A DNA stretch of 64,000 nucleotides from Demequina globuliformis (GTDB lineage: Bacteria > Actinomycetota > Actinomycetes > Actinomycetales > Demequinaceae): contig NZ_BBRG01000001.1 in assembly GCF_000975155.1 (NCBI RefSeq), positions 186,001 to 250,000 of the forward strand, written 5' to 3'. Both the position numbers and the translations under genes were made by a program. The first letter of the stretch is position 1. Each line of letters starts with the position of its first letter. This document shows positions 34,238 through 43,487 of this stretch, in pieces. Below the pieces are notes generated by a model. That model saw only the letters and a program-made list of their open reading frames with translations. It searched no databases and was not told the origin of the DNA.

Positions 34238-35646
34238 CGCGCTTGGCCCATTCCCTTCCGCTCGTCCGCCCGCATCAGGATGCGGACCTCGGAGATCAGC
34301 GTGACGGAGCCGACGGCAAGCACGCCGGCACCCATGTCGTGCACCCGCTCGGTGATCTGTACAGCCTGATCGAGCGCATCGGGGAGGTCGCGCGCGACAC
34401 TCACACGGTCGGCGCCAAAGATCGGTACCGCGATCGCTTCCAGTTCATCGGCTGGGATGGCGCGCGGTGATGCCGATGCCGTGATGACGACGTGGTCAAG
34501 CGCAGGTTCGAGGCCGGCCAGGATGCCCTCTGCGTCCTTGTCCTTCAAAATGCCGACCACGCCGACCAGGGACTCGAACGTGAACGACTCTTCGAGCGCC
34601 CCCACAAGCGCGTCAACACCCGCAGGGTTGTGGGCCGCGTCGACCAAAATCATGGGCGAGGTCCGCACCGCCTCGAGGCGGCCGGGTGAGGTGACGGCGC
34701 CAAAGCCCGCCTCCACGGTCTCCCCCGCCAGGGCCGTCGGCTCACCGCCGTCGGCCAGCAGCGCCTCGACCGCGGCGAGCGCCAACAGGGCATTGCTTGC
34801 CTGGTAAGCGCCATACAACGGCACAAAGATGTCCGCGTAGGTGGCTGCGGTGGTGCGCAACGTGACCAACTGGCCGCCGACGCCGGGCTGACGGTCTACG
34901 ACTTCGAGGTCCGTCCCTTCCCATCTGGCGCGTGCCTCGCGCTCCGCGACCGCGCCGTAGAGCACCTCGAGCACGGAGTCCGACTGCTCGGCAATGACCG
35001 TGGCCGCGCCGGGTTTGACGATTCCTGACTTCTCGTGAGCGATGTCGACGAGCGTGTCGCCTAGCCACTCGGCGTGGTCCATCGCGATGGGCGCGATCAC
35101 CGACACGTCGCCGTCGGCCACGTTGGTCGCGTCCCACACTCCGCCCATGCCCACCTCAATCACGGCCACGTCCACGGGCGCGTCGGCGAATGCCGCATAC
35201 GCGAGCACGACGAGCACCTCGAAGAAACTCAGGCGCGGTCCGCCGTTGTCAACGGACTTGGCGTCCACGAGGTGGATGATGGGCGCGACCTCGGTCCACA
35301 GCCGGATGAAGTCCTCTTGGGCGATGGGCTCGCCGTCAATCTGGATACGTTCCCGCACCGAGCTCAAGTGTGGCGACGTGAACAGGCCAGTGCGCAGCCC
35401 GTGCTCGCGCACCAGAGACTCCGCCATGCGGGCGGTCGAGGTCTTGCCGTTGGTGCCGGTGAGGTGGATCACCTTATACGCGTGCTGGGGGTCGCCCAGC
35501 AACGCGCACACGTCGCGGACGCGGTCGAGGGTCGGTTCAAAGTTGTGCTCGGGGTTGCGGGAGATGATGTGCTGGTAGATCTCGCGCTCGGCCTCGTCCG
35601 GGGACAGGCCGCCAAGCATGAGGTCGGAAGACTCAGGCATACCCAC
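34234..35646 (-). CDS. folC: Folylpolyglutamate synthase FolC, canonical copy
   Basis: A 470-residue Mur-ligase-fold enzyme that adds glutamates to folates and, in many bacteria, glutamate to dihydropteroate. The P-loop is HLTGTNGKTSTARM (about 61-74), followed by SPHLSSVRERIQIDG, VIEVGMGGVWDATN, the metal/phosphate loop APIAMDHAEWLGDT..EKSGIVKPG, and the C-terminal ILVDAAHNPAGVDAL. All blocks are orthodox. Upstream GTG 35646 and ATG 35640 are both possible starts. The adjacent DUF4233 marks this as the ancestral locus. A second, diverged copy lies at 37226-38677. Confidence 0.94.
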   Translation of the reverse strand: MGMPESSDLMLGGLSPDEAEREIYQHIISRNPEHNFEPTLDRVRDVCALLGDPQHAYKVIHLTGTNGKTSTARMAESLVREHGLRTGLFTSPHLSSVRERIQIDGEPIAQEDFIRLWTEVAPIIHLVDAKSVDNGGPRLSFFEVLVVLAYAAFADAPVDVAVIEVGMGGVWDATNVADGDVSVIAPIAMDHAEWLGDTLVDIAHEKSGIVKPGAATVIAEQSDSVLEVLYGAVAEREARARWEGTDLEVVDRQPGVGGQLVTLRTTAATYADIFVPLYGAYQASNALLALAAVEALLADGGEPTALAGETVEAGFGAVTSPGRLEAVRTSPMILVDAAHNPAGVDALVGALEESFTFESLVGVVGILKDKDAEGILAGLEPALDHVVITASASPRAIPADELEAIAVPIFGADRVSVARDLPDALDQAVQITERVHDMGAGVLAVGSVTLISEVRILMRADERKGMGQAR

Positions 35647-35665
35647 CAGTGTCCCATGCTGGACC

Positions 35666-35671
35666 TAGACT
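35666..35671 (+). promoter_or_regulatory. -10 box of leaderless cyclase transcript
   Basis: TAGACT lies 6 nt before the ATG at 35678, inside the 31-bp divergent gap with folC. Confidence 0.5.
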
Positions 35672-35677
35672 CGCGCC

Positions 35678-36358
35678 ATGCCCACCACGTACATCGATCT
35701 GTCTCAGCGGGTCGCCCACGGCACCGTCACGACGCCCGGCCAGCCCGCCGCAACGATCGATCATTGGCGCACTCACGCGGACACCGCTGCGCTCTACGCG
35801 GACGGCACGTCGTTTGCGTTTTCGCACCTGAACATCATTGGCGGAACGGGCACCTACATGGACGCACCTGCGCATCGCTTTGACGGCGGCGCGGACATCA
35901 CGTCCTATGACCTCGACCGGCTCGTCGATGTGCCCGGGCTCGTGATCGATCTGCCGCACGGGTCACTTGGGGCTAACGCAGTCGCGGGGCTGGACCTCGC
36001 CGGCGTAGCCGTCCTGGTGCGCACCGGAGCGTCAGCGCGCTTCGGCTCACCCGAGTACGTCGTGAATGCGCCCATTATTGGGGCCGATGCCGGCGCCGCG
36101 TTGGCAGCGGCCGGACCGGCGTGGGTGGGGATCGACGGGCCCAACGTCGACGGCACCCGCACCGGTGAGCGACCCGTGCACACGGCGCTCCTCGAGGCGG
36201 GCATCCCGATCGTGGAGCACCTGGGATCGTTGGACGCGCTGCCGGCGCGTGGCTTCACCGTGACGGCGATCCCTCTGAACTTCGCGGGGCTGGCGACCTC
36301 ACCCGTGCGGCCCGTGGCGTCGGTGCGGACAACAGGTACCGCGCCGGTCGACTCGTGA
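35678..36358 (+). CDS. Cyclase-family protein (kynurenine formamidase-like)
   Basis: A 226-residue member of the Cyclase family. The metal-binding signature normally reads HxGTHxDxPxH. Here it is GGTGTYMDAPAH (residues 55-66), with Tyr60 in place of the second His, while Asp62 and His66 remain. The C-terminal block ARGFTVTAIPLNFAGLATSPVRPVA is typical. The Tyr form suggests a subclass with altered metal binding; the substrate is unknown. It is probably a leaderless monocistronic or two-gene transcript with the phosphotransferase that starts 58 bp downstream. Confidence 0.8.
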   Translation: MPTTYIDLSQRVAHGTVTTPGQPAATIDHWRTHADTAALYADGTSFAFSHLNIIGGTGTYMDAPAHRFDGGADITSYDLDRLVDVPGLVIDLPHGSLGANAVAGLDLAGVAVLVRTGASARFGSPEYVVNAPIIGADAGAALAAAGPAWVGIDGPNVDGTRTGERPVHTALLEAGIPIVEHLGSLDALPARGFTVTAIPLNFAGLATSPVRPVASVRTTGTAPVDS

Positions 36359-36416
36359 CGATGACCACCACACTCGAGAGTCGCGGGTCACTGCGCGCCG
36401 CGGCACACTGTCAGCC

Positions 36417-37160
36417 ATGGACAACAATGGCACCACCCGCGACGCAGCCACTGGCGGCGGCAACGTCAACGCGGTCGAACGGGTGGGCGCCACCGTCAGG
36501 CGCAGCGCCGGGCCCTGGACTCCCACGGTCCACCGTTTGCTGGATCACCTGCACAACCGTGGTGTCACCTTTGTGCCCCGCGCGCTCGGCATGGACGCCG
36601 ACGACCGCGAGATTCTGTCCTGGATGGAAGGCGAAACTGCCGGCTGGCCCATCCCTGCGTGGGTGTGGGAGGCAGGTACACGCCATCGTGCCGGCCGCAT
36701 GCTGCGCGACCTGCACGACGCAAGCACAGATTTTCCGCTCGAGGGCGCGCATTGGCGCATGCCGGCTCACCACCCCATCGAGGTGATCTGTCTTAACGAC
36801 GTCGCGCCCTACAACATGGTTCACGACGGTGACCGGCTCGTGGGCATCATCGACGTCGACATGGCTTCTCCTGGTCCCCGCGTGTGGGACCTCGCGTACT
36901 TGGCCTACCGGCTGTGTGGATGGTGCGAGGACTCCCCTGCACCCGGCGACCGCTCGCCGCACGTCCTGCTGGACGATCTCCTCGATGCCTACGGCCGTGA
37001 TGCCGCACCCCCGGCGACGGACGTGTTGGCGACCATGCGCGAGCGGCTTCTCGAGCTCGCCGACTGGACCCACGAACACGCCCGTGCGACGGGAGCGGCG
37101 GAACTCGACGCACACGCGCAGATGTACCGGCGGGACGCCTCCCGCCTCACTCCTCGCTAG
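36417..37160 (+). CDS. APH-family phosphotransferase
   Basis: A 247-residue aminoglycoside-phosphotransferase/choline-kinase-fold protein. The catalytic loop is ICLNDVAPYNMV (about 122-133), with Asn at the usual His position and the catalytic Asp126 kept. The metal-binding LVGIIDVDMASPGPRVWDLAYL (about 141-162) follows. An N-terminal ATP-grasp lobe is short. The family phosphorylates small alcohols or antibiotics; the substrate cannot be inferred. A CACACT sequence 7 nt before the ATG may be a weak -10. Confidence 0.82.
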   Translation: MDNNGTTRDAATGGGNVNAVERVGATVRRSAGPWTPTVHRLLDHLHNRGVTFVPRALGMDADDREILSWMEGETAGWPIPAWVWEAGTRHRAGRMLRDLHDASTDFPLEGAHWRMPAHHPIEVICLNDVAPYNMVHDGDRLVGIIDVDMASPGPRVWDLAYLAYRLCGWCEDSPAPGDRSPHVLLDDLLDAYGRDAAPPATDVLATMRERLLELADWTHEHARATGAAELDAHAQMYRRDASRLTPR

Positions 37161-37176
37161 CCGTCAGGCCCCGCTC

Positions 37177-37210
37177 ACCGTCACGCTCAGACCACCGTCA
37201 CGCTCCGACC
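37177..37210. repeat. 17-bp tandem duplication between convergent genes
   Basis: ACCGTCACGCTCAGACC (37177-37193) is followed directly by ACCGTCACGCTCCGACC (37194-37210), differing at one base. It lies between the stops of the phosphotransferase and the second folC. No hairpin or terminator is evident. Confidence 0.7.
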
Positions 37211-37225
37211 GGGCCCCAAGACCCC

Positions 37226-38677
37226 CTACGCAGGCACCACTTCTGCGGACGTCTCACCGGCATCGGCCCTCTTAGGCGGCACCGTCCGCACCTGCGCGGC
37301 GTGCTCGCGCGCCACGACCTGACGGGCCGCCGCGACCAAGGTGATGGAGCCCGCAACGAGCACTCCGGCATCGGGCCCGTGCGCGACCGCCAGTCCCGAG
37401 GCGATCTCGAGTGCCTGCGCGACCGTGGGGGCGACCAGCACCCGCTCGTCGCCCCATACGTCACGCGCGCTCCGTGCGAGCTCGTCGACCGGAGTGGCGC
37501 GAGGAGACGTGGTCTGCGTCACGACCACGCGGTCCACGACCTGCGACAACCCGCGCAGAATGCCCTCGCCGTCCTTGTCCGCAAGTACGGCCACCACACC
37601 CACGACGGCGCTAAAGCCAAAGCTCTCCGCGAGCGAGCCGGCCAGCGCCTGCACGCCATGCGGGTTGTGCGCGGCATCGACCACGATTGTCGGCGCTGCC
37701 GAGATGACCTCGAGGCGGCCAGGAGACGTCGCACCGGCGAACCCGCGCGCCACGGCCTCCGGCTCCAAGACCTCGCCCGGCGCACGACCCCAGAAGCGTT
37801 CCAAGAACGCCTCAACAGCGGCCAACGCGACGAGCGCGTTTTGCGACTGGAAGTCTCCGTGCAGCGGCACCAGCACCTCGTTTTGCGCCCCGCCCATGGT
37901 GCGCAGCTCGACGTACTGCCCAGCGGCATCGGCCCGGCGAGACAGCACCTCGTGGTGCGCACCCTCCCACCGGATGTGGGCGTCTGCCAGGGCTGACGCG
38001 CCACGGATGATGTCTGCGGCCACATGCGGCTGCTCAGCGCTGACGACGGTGGCGCCAGGTTTGATGATGCCGGACTTTTCCGACGCCACGCCCGGCAGAC
38101 CGCCCACAAAGTAGTCGGAGTGATCCTCGGCCATGGGCGTGAGGACAGCCACCTCGCCGTCACCCAGGTTGGTGGCGTCGCGCGCGCCACCGATGCCCAC
38201 CTCGATCACCGCGACGTCGACACCCGCCTGCGCGTACGCCGCAAAGCCGAGCACCGTGAGCACCTCGAAGAAGCTCATGCGCGACCCTCCCGCGTGCACC
38301 GAGGATGCGTCCACGGCGGCAATCACCGGCGAGACGCGCTCCCACAGCGGCACCAGCACATCGGCCGGCAGAGGCTGGCCATCCAGCTGAATGCGCTCTC
38401 GGAACGTCGTCAGGTGCGGCGACGTGAACAGGCCAGTGCGCAGCCCGTGGGCGCGCAGCAGCGACTCGATCATGCGCGACGTCGACGTCTTACCGTTGGT
38501 TCCGGTGACGTGAACAATTCGCAAGGTTCGCTGGGGATTACCCAGGCGATCGAGGGCATCGGCAACGCGACGCATTTTGGCGTCGTGGTCCGTGTCTGGC
38601 TGTCGGGAAAAGATGTCGGAGTCAATCGCGCGCTCCGCCGCGGCAGGGTCGATCCCTGCGCCAAAGGCGTGGTTCAC
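37226..38677 (-). CDS. Second, diverged FolC-like Mur-ligase-fold protein
   Basis: A 483-residue paralogue of the FolC at 34234-35646. The P-loop HVTGTNGKTSTSRM, SPHLTTFRERIQLDG, VIEVGIGGARDATN and IVVDAAHNPHGVQAL are preserved. The loop that binds the second metal and phosphate differs: TPMAEDHSDYFVGGLPGVASEKSGI, against APIAMDHAEWLGDTLVDIAHEKSGI in the canonical copy. The C-terminal 25 residues are an added charged tail. The two may share or split dihydrofolate-synthase and polyglutamylation activities, or this one may act on another acceptor. The start is GTG 38677, preceded by an A+T-rich stretch. Confidence 0.88.
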   Translation of the reverse strand: MNHAFGAGIDPAAAERAIDSDIFSRQPDTDHDAKMRRVADALDRLGNPQRTLRIVHVTGTNGKTSTSRMIESLLRAHGLRTGLFTSPHLTTFRERIQLDGQPLPADVLVPLWERVSPVIAAVDASSVHAGGSRMSFFEVLTVLGFAAYAQAGVDVAVIEVGIGGARDATNLGDGEVAVLTPMAEDHSDYFVGGLPGVASEKSGIIKPGATVVSAEQPHVAADIIRGASALADAHIRWEGAHHEVLSRRADAAGQYVELRTMGGAQNEVLVPLHGDFQSQNALVALAAVEAFLERFWGRAPGEVLEPEAVARGFAGATSPGRLEVISAAPTIVVDAAHNPHGVQALAGSLAESFGFSAVVGVVAVLADKDGEGILRGLSQVVDRVVVTQTTSPRATPVDELARSARDVWGDERVLVAPTVAQALEIASGLAVAHGPDAGVLVAGSITLVAAARQVVAREHAAQVRTVPPKRADAGETSAEVVPA

Positions 38678-38777
38678 AGCAGATATTCTGCGGCACGAAT
38701 CGCGCCCTCGATGACAGTTCTGGGAGTTATTTTTCGGCCGTCGGTTTTTGGGGTTTTTACCAGGGCCGATGCCGGGG
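38678..38777. other. A+T-rich gap upstream of the second folC
   Basis: No gene was identified. The centre (38726-38760) has runs of T and the repeated pieces GGTTTTTGGGG/GGTTTTTACC, unusual for this G+C-rich region. It may hold the second folC promoter and the end of the hydrolase transcript. Confidence 0.4.
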
Positions 38778-39614
38778 CTAGGGAGAGCTCAGGAAGCCGC
38801 GAATCAGCCCGGAAGCCTCCGCACGCAGGTCGGTGCCCATCGGGTGATCGGCCCACCACCAGTAGTGCTCGACGTCCGCGCCCATCGAGCGGCCCACGGC
38901 GTGAGGCATGGCAGCCAGATAGTGCTTCGCGTTCACCTCAGGCGCGGTCTCCTGATCGGCATCCCCCCACAGGATCAGCGCTGGGGTCGCGGCGGCGCTC
39001 AGGGAGTCGCCACTCACGAGCTGCCCCAGGCTCGGTGCGAGCATAACAACCCGATGGATGCGCTCGTCCGCGACGTCGTCGCCCGCGTGTGCGAGGAGCC
39101 CGGCCAGGACCGGAGCGGGGTACTTCTGCGCGAGCCGGTCGATGAGGTCCGGCATCTCCGGCAAAGGCGGCATAGGAGACTCCTTTGCCATGATCGCGCC
39201 AAGGACGCGGGGGTCGATGCGCCCTCCTGCGAGGGCCGCGCAGGTATAGCCGCCGAGCGAAAACCCCGCTGCGTACACCGCCTCCGCGTCGACGGCGAGG
39301 GAGTCGAGAGCCCAATCGAGCCCCCGCGAGACGTCACGGGGCCGCTCCCACATGAACGCGAAGCCCTCGGGCAAGTACTCATGCGTGGACGTGTTGCCGT
39401 GGTGGTCAGGGCCAATGACGATGTGCCCTGCGGCGACAAGGGCCTCCGCGAGCCAGCCAAGGTCGGAGGCACGACCGCCGGTGCCGTGCGAGAGCAGTGT
39501 CAAGGGATGAGGCCCTGCGCCCTCCGGTTCCCACACGGTGAGGGCAATGGGCCGGGGCTGGGACGCGTCGGCCCACGAGCGCCGGGTCTCGTCGGTCAAG
39601 GCAACGGTGCGCAT
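38778..39614 (-). CDS. Alpha/beta hydrolase, dienelactone-hydrolase-like
   Basis: A 278-residue hydrolase. The oxyanion region SHGTGGRASDLGWLAEAL (about 42-59) and the nucleophile elbow GFSLGG with Ser119 are clear. An Asp in LILWGDADQE and the His in VEHYWWWADH complete a plausible triad. There is no signal peptide, so it is cytosolic. It resembles the predicted dienelactone hydrolases; the substrate is unknown. The start at ATG 39614 lies 6 nt from TTGGCT, a near match to the leaderless -10 pattern. It is separated from ileS by a terminator. Confidence 0.85.
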   Translation of the reverse strand: MRTVALTDETRRSWADASQPRPIALTVWEPEGAGPHPLTLLSHGTGGRASDLGWLAEALVAAGHIVIGPDHHGNTSTHEYLPEGFAFMWERPRDVSRGLDWALDSLAVDAEAVYAAGFSLGGYTCAALAGGRIDPRVLGAIMAKESPMPPLPEMPDLIDRLAQKYPAPVLAGLLAHAGDDVADERIHRVVMLAPSLGQLVSGDSLSAAATPALILWGDADQETAPEVNAKHYLAAMPHAVGRSMGADVEHYWWWADHPMGTDLRAEASGLIRGFLSSP

Positions 39615-39650
39615 GGGCCTAGCCAACCACAGGGGCGCTGGAGGGCGTAG

Positions 39651-39686
39651 GTTGAGGCCCCGGCGCGGTGGCACCGGGGCCTCAAC
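39651..39686 (-). terminator. Intrinsic terminator after ileS
   Basis: The 13-bp perfect arms GTTGAGGCCCCGG (39651-39663) and CCGGGGCCTCAAC (39674-39686) enclose a 10-nt loop, 65 bp past the ileS stop. A second imperfect inverted repeat (39699-39712 with 39737-39748) sits between the ileS stop and this hairpin. Confidence 0.85.
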
Positions 39687-39750
39687 GGGCCGTCGTAGAC
39701 GTCACACGCCTAGTCGCGGCGCAGGAGTGCTGGCGATAGGCGTGACGTGC

Positions 39751-42700
39751 TTAGTTGGCGACGGTGAGGGCGACCTCCACTGCCGCGGCGTCGCCCGCCT
39801 GGACCGTGACGCGAGGCTCGCCCGTGGCGGGATCGTGCGCGAGGGTCTCCGAGGCAATCAACGCGGCCCAGGCCTGGACCGCGTGCACGCGCTCGGCGGG
39901 GACGGTCAGCGACAGCACAATGCGGTCGGACACGTTGAGGTCCTGGGCCTTGCGGGTGTCCTGGACGGTTCGGATGAGGTCGCGGGCGTAGCCCTCGGCC
40001 TCCAGTTCGGGGGTCAACGCGGTCGCCAAGAGCACAAAGCCGCCGGTCGGGAGAACGGAGGCTGCGTCCTCGGATGCGTCGTCCGTACCGATCACGGTCG
40101 CGAGGTCATACTCACCATCCACCAGCGCAATACCGCCGGAGACGACGGAGCCGCCGTCGACGGACCAGTCGCCCGTCTTGGAGCCCTTGATCGCCGCCTG
40201 CACGTCCTTGCCGATGCGAGGCCCGGCCGCACGCGCGTTGACGCTGAGGCGCTGCTCGACCGGGTGATCCGCCGTGAACTCCTCGACCGAGACCAGGTCG
40301 ACAGCCTTGACGTTGAGTTCGGAGGCAATGAGGTCCGCGTAAGGCTCCAAGGATGCGGGCTCTGCCACGGCGACCTTGAGCGACGCGAGCGGCTGGCGCA
40401 CGCGAATGTGCTCACTCTTGCGCAGCGCGTGGGCGGACGAGACCACCTCGCGCACCTTGTCCATGACGCCCCCAAGCGAGTCATCGCGCCAGGCGCCGGG
40501 CACCTCGGGGTAGTCCGTCAGGTGCACCGAGCGCTCGCCCGTCAACCCGCGGTAGACCTCTTCCGCCAGGAGCGGCAGCAAGGGCGCGGCCAGGCGGGAC
40601 ACCGTGGTCAAGACGGTGTAGAGCGTGTCGAATGCCTGTGCATCCTCCGACCAGAAGCGGTCGCGCTGGGTGCGCACGTACCAGTTCGTCAGCAGGTCCA
40701 TGAAGCCCTGCAGGGTCGCGGACGCGCCGGGGACGTCGTACGCCACCAATTGTTCGGTCATGGCGTCCACAAGCTCCGCCGTCTTGGCGAGCACGTACCG
40801 GTCCATCACGGGCAGGTCAGCCACCGCAGACTCGGCGACCGGGCTCGCCTGGTAGCCATCGCCGCCATTCGCGGCCCCCGCGTACAACGTGAAGAAGTAG
40901 TACGAGCTCCACAGCGGCAGCATCACTTCGCGCACGCCCTCGCGGATGCCCTCCTCGGTGACGACGAGGTTGCCTCCGCGCAGAATGGGCGAGGACATGA
41001 GGAACCAGCGCATGGCGTCAGAGCCGTCGCGGTCGAATACCTCGTTGACGTCCGGGTAGTTGCGCAAGGACTTGGACATCTTGCGCCCATCAGATCCCAG
41101 CACAATGCCGTGGGAGATCGCCGTCGAGAACGCGGGCCGGTCAAACAGCGCCGTCGCGAGGACGTGCATCACGTAGAACCAGCCGCGGGTTTGGCCGATG
41201 TACTCGACGATGAAGTCCGCAGGGTTATGGGTGTCGAACCATTCCTCGTTCTCGAACGGGTAGTGCACCTGCGCGAACGGCATGGAGCCGCTGTCGAACC
41301 ACACGTCGAACACGTCGGGGATGCGGCGCATCGTCGACTTTCCTGTGGGGTCGTCGGGGTTGGGGCGCGTGAGGTCGTCGATGAACGGGCGGTGAAGGTC
41401 GGGCTCGCCGTCCTCGTTCACCGGCAAGCGCCCAAAGTCGCGCTCCAGGTCGGCAAACGAGCCGTAGACATCCACTCGGGGGTACTCGGGATTGTCGGAG
41501 ACCCACACGGGGATGGGCGTGCCGAAGTAGCGGTTACGGCTGATCGACCAGTCGCGCGCGCCCTCGAGCCACTTACCGAACTGGCCCTCCTTGATGTGGT
41601 CGGGCACCCACGTGATGTCGCCGTTGAGCTCGACCATCCGGTCGCGGAAGTCGGTGACCTTGATGAACCACGAGGAGATCGCGCGGTAGATCAAGGGGTT
41701 GCGGCACCGCCAGCAGTGGGGGTAGCTGTGGTCATAGGTCTCGTGGCGCAGCACCACGCCGCGCTCCTTGAGGTCCTTGATGATGTGCGGGTTCGCGTCA
41801 AACACCTGCTGGCCCGCATAGTCAGCGACCTGACTGGTGAACTGGCCCTTGGAGTCCACGGGCACCACGGTTTCGATGCCGGCCTCACCACAGACGGCGG
41901 CGTCATCCTCACCGAACCCAGGCGCCATGTGGACAATTCCCGTACCGTCCTCGACGGACACAAAGTCAGCGACGAGCACCTGGTGCGCGTTGGCGAGGTC
42001 GGTGAAGTAGCCGAATGGGGGCTCATAGGTGAGGCCACCCAGGTGTGCACCCGCGACGGTGGCCAGCACCGTGGCGTCCTCGCCTAGCTCGCGGGAGTAG
42101 GCGGCCAGACGCGCAGCCCCAAGAATCAGCTTGCGGCCGGCAAACGCGGACTCAGCGCCGGGCGCGACCACGACGTAGTCGATCTCAGGGCCGACGGCGA
42201 CCGCGAGGTTGCTAGGCAACGTCCACGGCGTGGTCGTCCAGATCAGCACCTCTGCCCCGGTCAGTGCGTCCCGCACTGAAGCCTCGAGAGCCGACTCCGC
42301 CACGGCATCGGCCATGAGCGGCATGGCCACGGTGAGCGCCGGGTCCTGACGGTTGGCGTAGACGTCGTCGTCCATGCGCAGCTCGTGGTTGGACAGGGGC
42401 GTCTCATCACGCCAGCAGTAGGGCAACACTCGGTGACCTTCGTAAGCCAGGCCCTTGTCGTACAGCGTCTTGAACGCCCAGATCACCGACTCCATAAACG
42501 TGGGGTCGAGCGTCTTGTAGTCGTTGTCGAAGTCCACCCAGCGCGCCTGTCGCGTGACGTACTCCTGCCACTCATCGGTGTAGCGCAGCACGGAGTCCTT
42601 GCAGGCCTTGTTGAACTGGGCGATGCCCATTTCTTCGATCTGCGCCTTGTCCGTGATGCCAAGGATCCGCTCGGCCTCGAGTTCCGCTGGCAGGCCGTGT

Positions 42701-42984
42701 GTGTCCCAGCCAAAGCGGCGCTCCACCTTTTTGCCGCGCATGGTCTCAAAGCGCGGCACCACGTCCTTCGCGTAGCCCGTCAGCAGGTGACCGTAGTGCG
42801 GCAGTCCGTTCGCGAATGGCGGTCCGTCGTAGAACACGAACTCCTCCGCGTCGCCGCGGTGATCAATCGACGCCTGGAACGTGCCGTCTGCCTTCCAGTA
42901 CTCGAGCACCTCACGCTCGATCGCAGGGAAGCGCGGCGAGGCGGGGACAGAGGAATCGGGCCGATGCTGGGGGTAGGCACTCAT
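39751..42984 (-). CDS. ileS: Isoleucyl-tRNA synthetase
   Basis: A 1,077-residue class I synthetase. The HIGH motif is HYGH at 63-66, KMSKS is at 635-639, and [14 protein letters not shown] is the IleRS form of the connective motif. The large editing domain lies around residues 200-400 and the C-terminal anticodon-binding part around 690-1070. Length and C-terminus resemble the long, eukaryote-like IleRS type rather than the E. coli type. An Ile-specific T-box leader precedes it, so translation should rise when uncharged tRNA-Ile accumulates. Confidence 0.96.
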   Translation of the reverse strand: MSAYPQHRPDSSVPASPRFPAIEREVLEYWKADGTFQASIDHRGDAEEFVFYDGPPFANGLPHYGHLLTGYAKDVVPRFETMRGKKVERRFGWDTHGLPAELEAERILGITDKAQIEEMGIAQFNKACKDSVLRYTDEWQEYVTRQARWVDFDNDYKTLDPTFMESVIWAFKTLYDKGLAYEGHRVLPYCWRDETPLSNHELRMDDDVYANRQDPALTVAMPLMADAVAESALEASVRDALTGAEVLIWTTTPWTLPSNLAVAVGPEIDYVVVAPGAESAFAGRKLILGAARLAAYSRELGEDATVLATVAGAHLGGLTYEPPFGYFTDLANAHQVLVADFVSVEDGTGIVHMAPGFGEDDAAVCGEAGIETVVPVDSKGQFTSQVADYAGQQVFDANPHIIKDLKERGVVLRHETYDHSYPHCWRCRNPLIYRAISSWFIKVTDFRDRMVELNGDITWVPDHIKEGQFGKWLEGARDWSISRNRYFGTPIPVWVSDNPEYPRVDVYGSFADLERDFGRLPVNEDGEPDLHRPFIDDLTRPNPDDPTGKSTMRRIPDVFDVWFDSGSMPFAQVHYPFENEEWFDTHNPADFIVEYIGQTRGWFYVMHVLATALFDRPAFSTAISHGIVLGSDGRKMSKSLRNYPDVNEVFDRDGSDAMRWFLMSSPILRGGNLVVTEEGIREGVREVMLPLWSSYYFFTLYAGAANGGDGYQASPVAESAVADLPVMDRYVLAKTAELVDAMTEQLVAYDVPGASATLQGFMDLLTNWYVRTQRDRFWSEDAQAFDTLYTVLTTVSRLAAPLLPLLAEEVYRGLTGERSVHLTDYPEVPGAWRDDSLGGVMDKVREVVSSAHALRKSEHIRVRQPLASLKVAVAEPASLEPYADLIASELNVKAVDLVSVEEFTADHPVEQRLSVNARAAGPRIGKDVQAAIKGSKTGDWSVDGGSVVSGGIALVDGEYDLATVIGTDDASEDAASVLPTGGFVLLATALTPELEAEGYARDLIRTVQDTRKAQDLNVSDRIVLSLTVPAERVHAVQAWAALIASETLAHDPATGEPRVTVQAGDAAAVEVALTVAN

Positions 42985-43253
42985 AGCGGCGTCAGTGGTC
43001 CTTACGGGAGTTGTCTCTCACAGTTCCGTACGAGGACGCCGTTGCCGTGCTGCTGCACGCCCGCGACGCGGTACCACCTCGCTTGCCACGCTCCCCTGCC
43101 GTTGCAGGCGGATCGCGACCGCTCATGCCCTCGCTGCCACGAGGACGGACGCTGTGACGGGCTGCCCGTGCGGTTCTACTGAGTCCCGCGCATGGCGCGA
43201 AGCCGTTCTTCCGCAAGCTCTCCGGTGATGGCCGGGTCGTCGCTGATGGCACT
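42985..43253 (-). promoter_or_regulatory. Ile-specific translational T-box riboswitch of ileS
   Basis: The leader read leftwards contains an ultrashort stem I, CCGG-CC-ATC-A-CCGG, with the Ile specifier codon ATC at 43227-43229. Its T-box motif GAGGTGGTACCGCG is at 43067-43080, in which TGGT can pair with the ACCA end of tRNA. A sequestrator hairpin pairs GTCCT (43033-43037) and ACGG (43026-43029) with CCGT (43004-43007) and AGGAC (42998-43002), covering the AAGGA Shine-Dalgarno. No T-run follows, so control is at translation, as in mycobacterial ileS leaders. This explains most of the 500-bp gene-free gap up to 43487. Confidence 0.93.
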
Positions 43254-43284
43254 AGTGTATCCGCTCGCATGATCTCGCCGGCAA
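43254..43284 (-). promoter_or_regulatory. Promoter of the ileS T-box transcript
   Basis: -10 TACACT (43254-43259) and -35 TTGCCG (43279-43284) with a 19-bp spacer, just upstream of the T-box stem I. Confidence 0.55.
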
Positions 43285-43344
43285 GCGGCCCCAGGCAGCG
43301 ACGCGAGGCCGCTGTCAGACGCTCATGGGGGCGGCACGCAGGCA

Positions 43345-43360
43345 CGCGATGTGCATCGCG
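43345..43360. promoter_or_regulatory. Palindromic operator candidate
   Basis: CGCGATG-TG-CATCGCG is a 7-bp perfect inverted repeat with a 2-bp centre, located 128 bp before the MFS start at 43488 and upstream of the ileS promoter. It could bind a dimeric regulator. Nothing else was identified in 43285-43470. Confidence 0.4.
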
Positions 43361-43487
43361 CCACAGCGCATGATTTCCTGGAACATCGCGGCCGTGCGCA
43401 CCGTTGTCGGAGCAGGTGTCCCCGGTCGCGTCCTTGCGCCTGCGATGCCGCCCCCACACACGCCCCCCACCTGAAGGAGTTTCTGCA

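Noticed and set aside
37177-37210. Tandem 17-bp repeat as a CRISPR fragment
   Set aside because: Only two adjacent units without spacers and no cas genes. It is a simple local duplication.
39538-42087. An 849-codon open frame on the plus strand
   Set aside because: It is the complement of ileS, and high G+C keeps antisense frames open. It has no ribosome site or recognisable domain, whereas ileS has complete motifs.
43261-43480. Possible tRNA gene in the gap before the MFS gene
   Set aside because: No cloverleaf with a T-loop GTTCGA-type core or acceptor pairing could be formed; only the short palindrome at 43345-43360 stands out.
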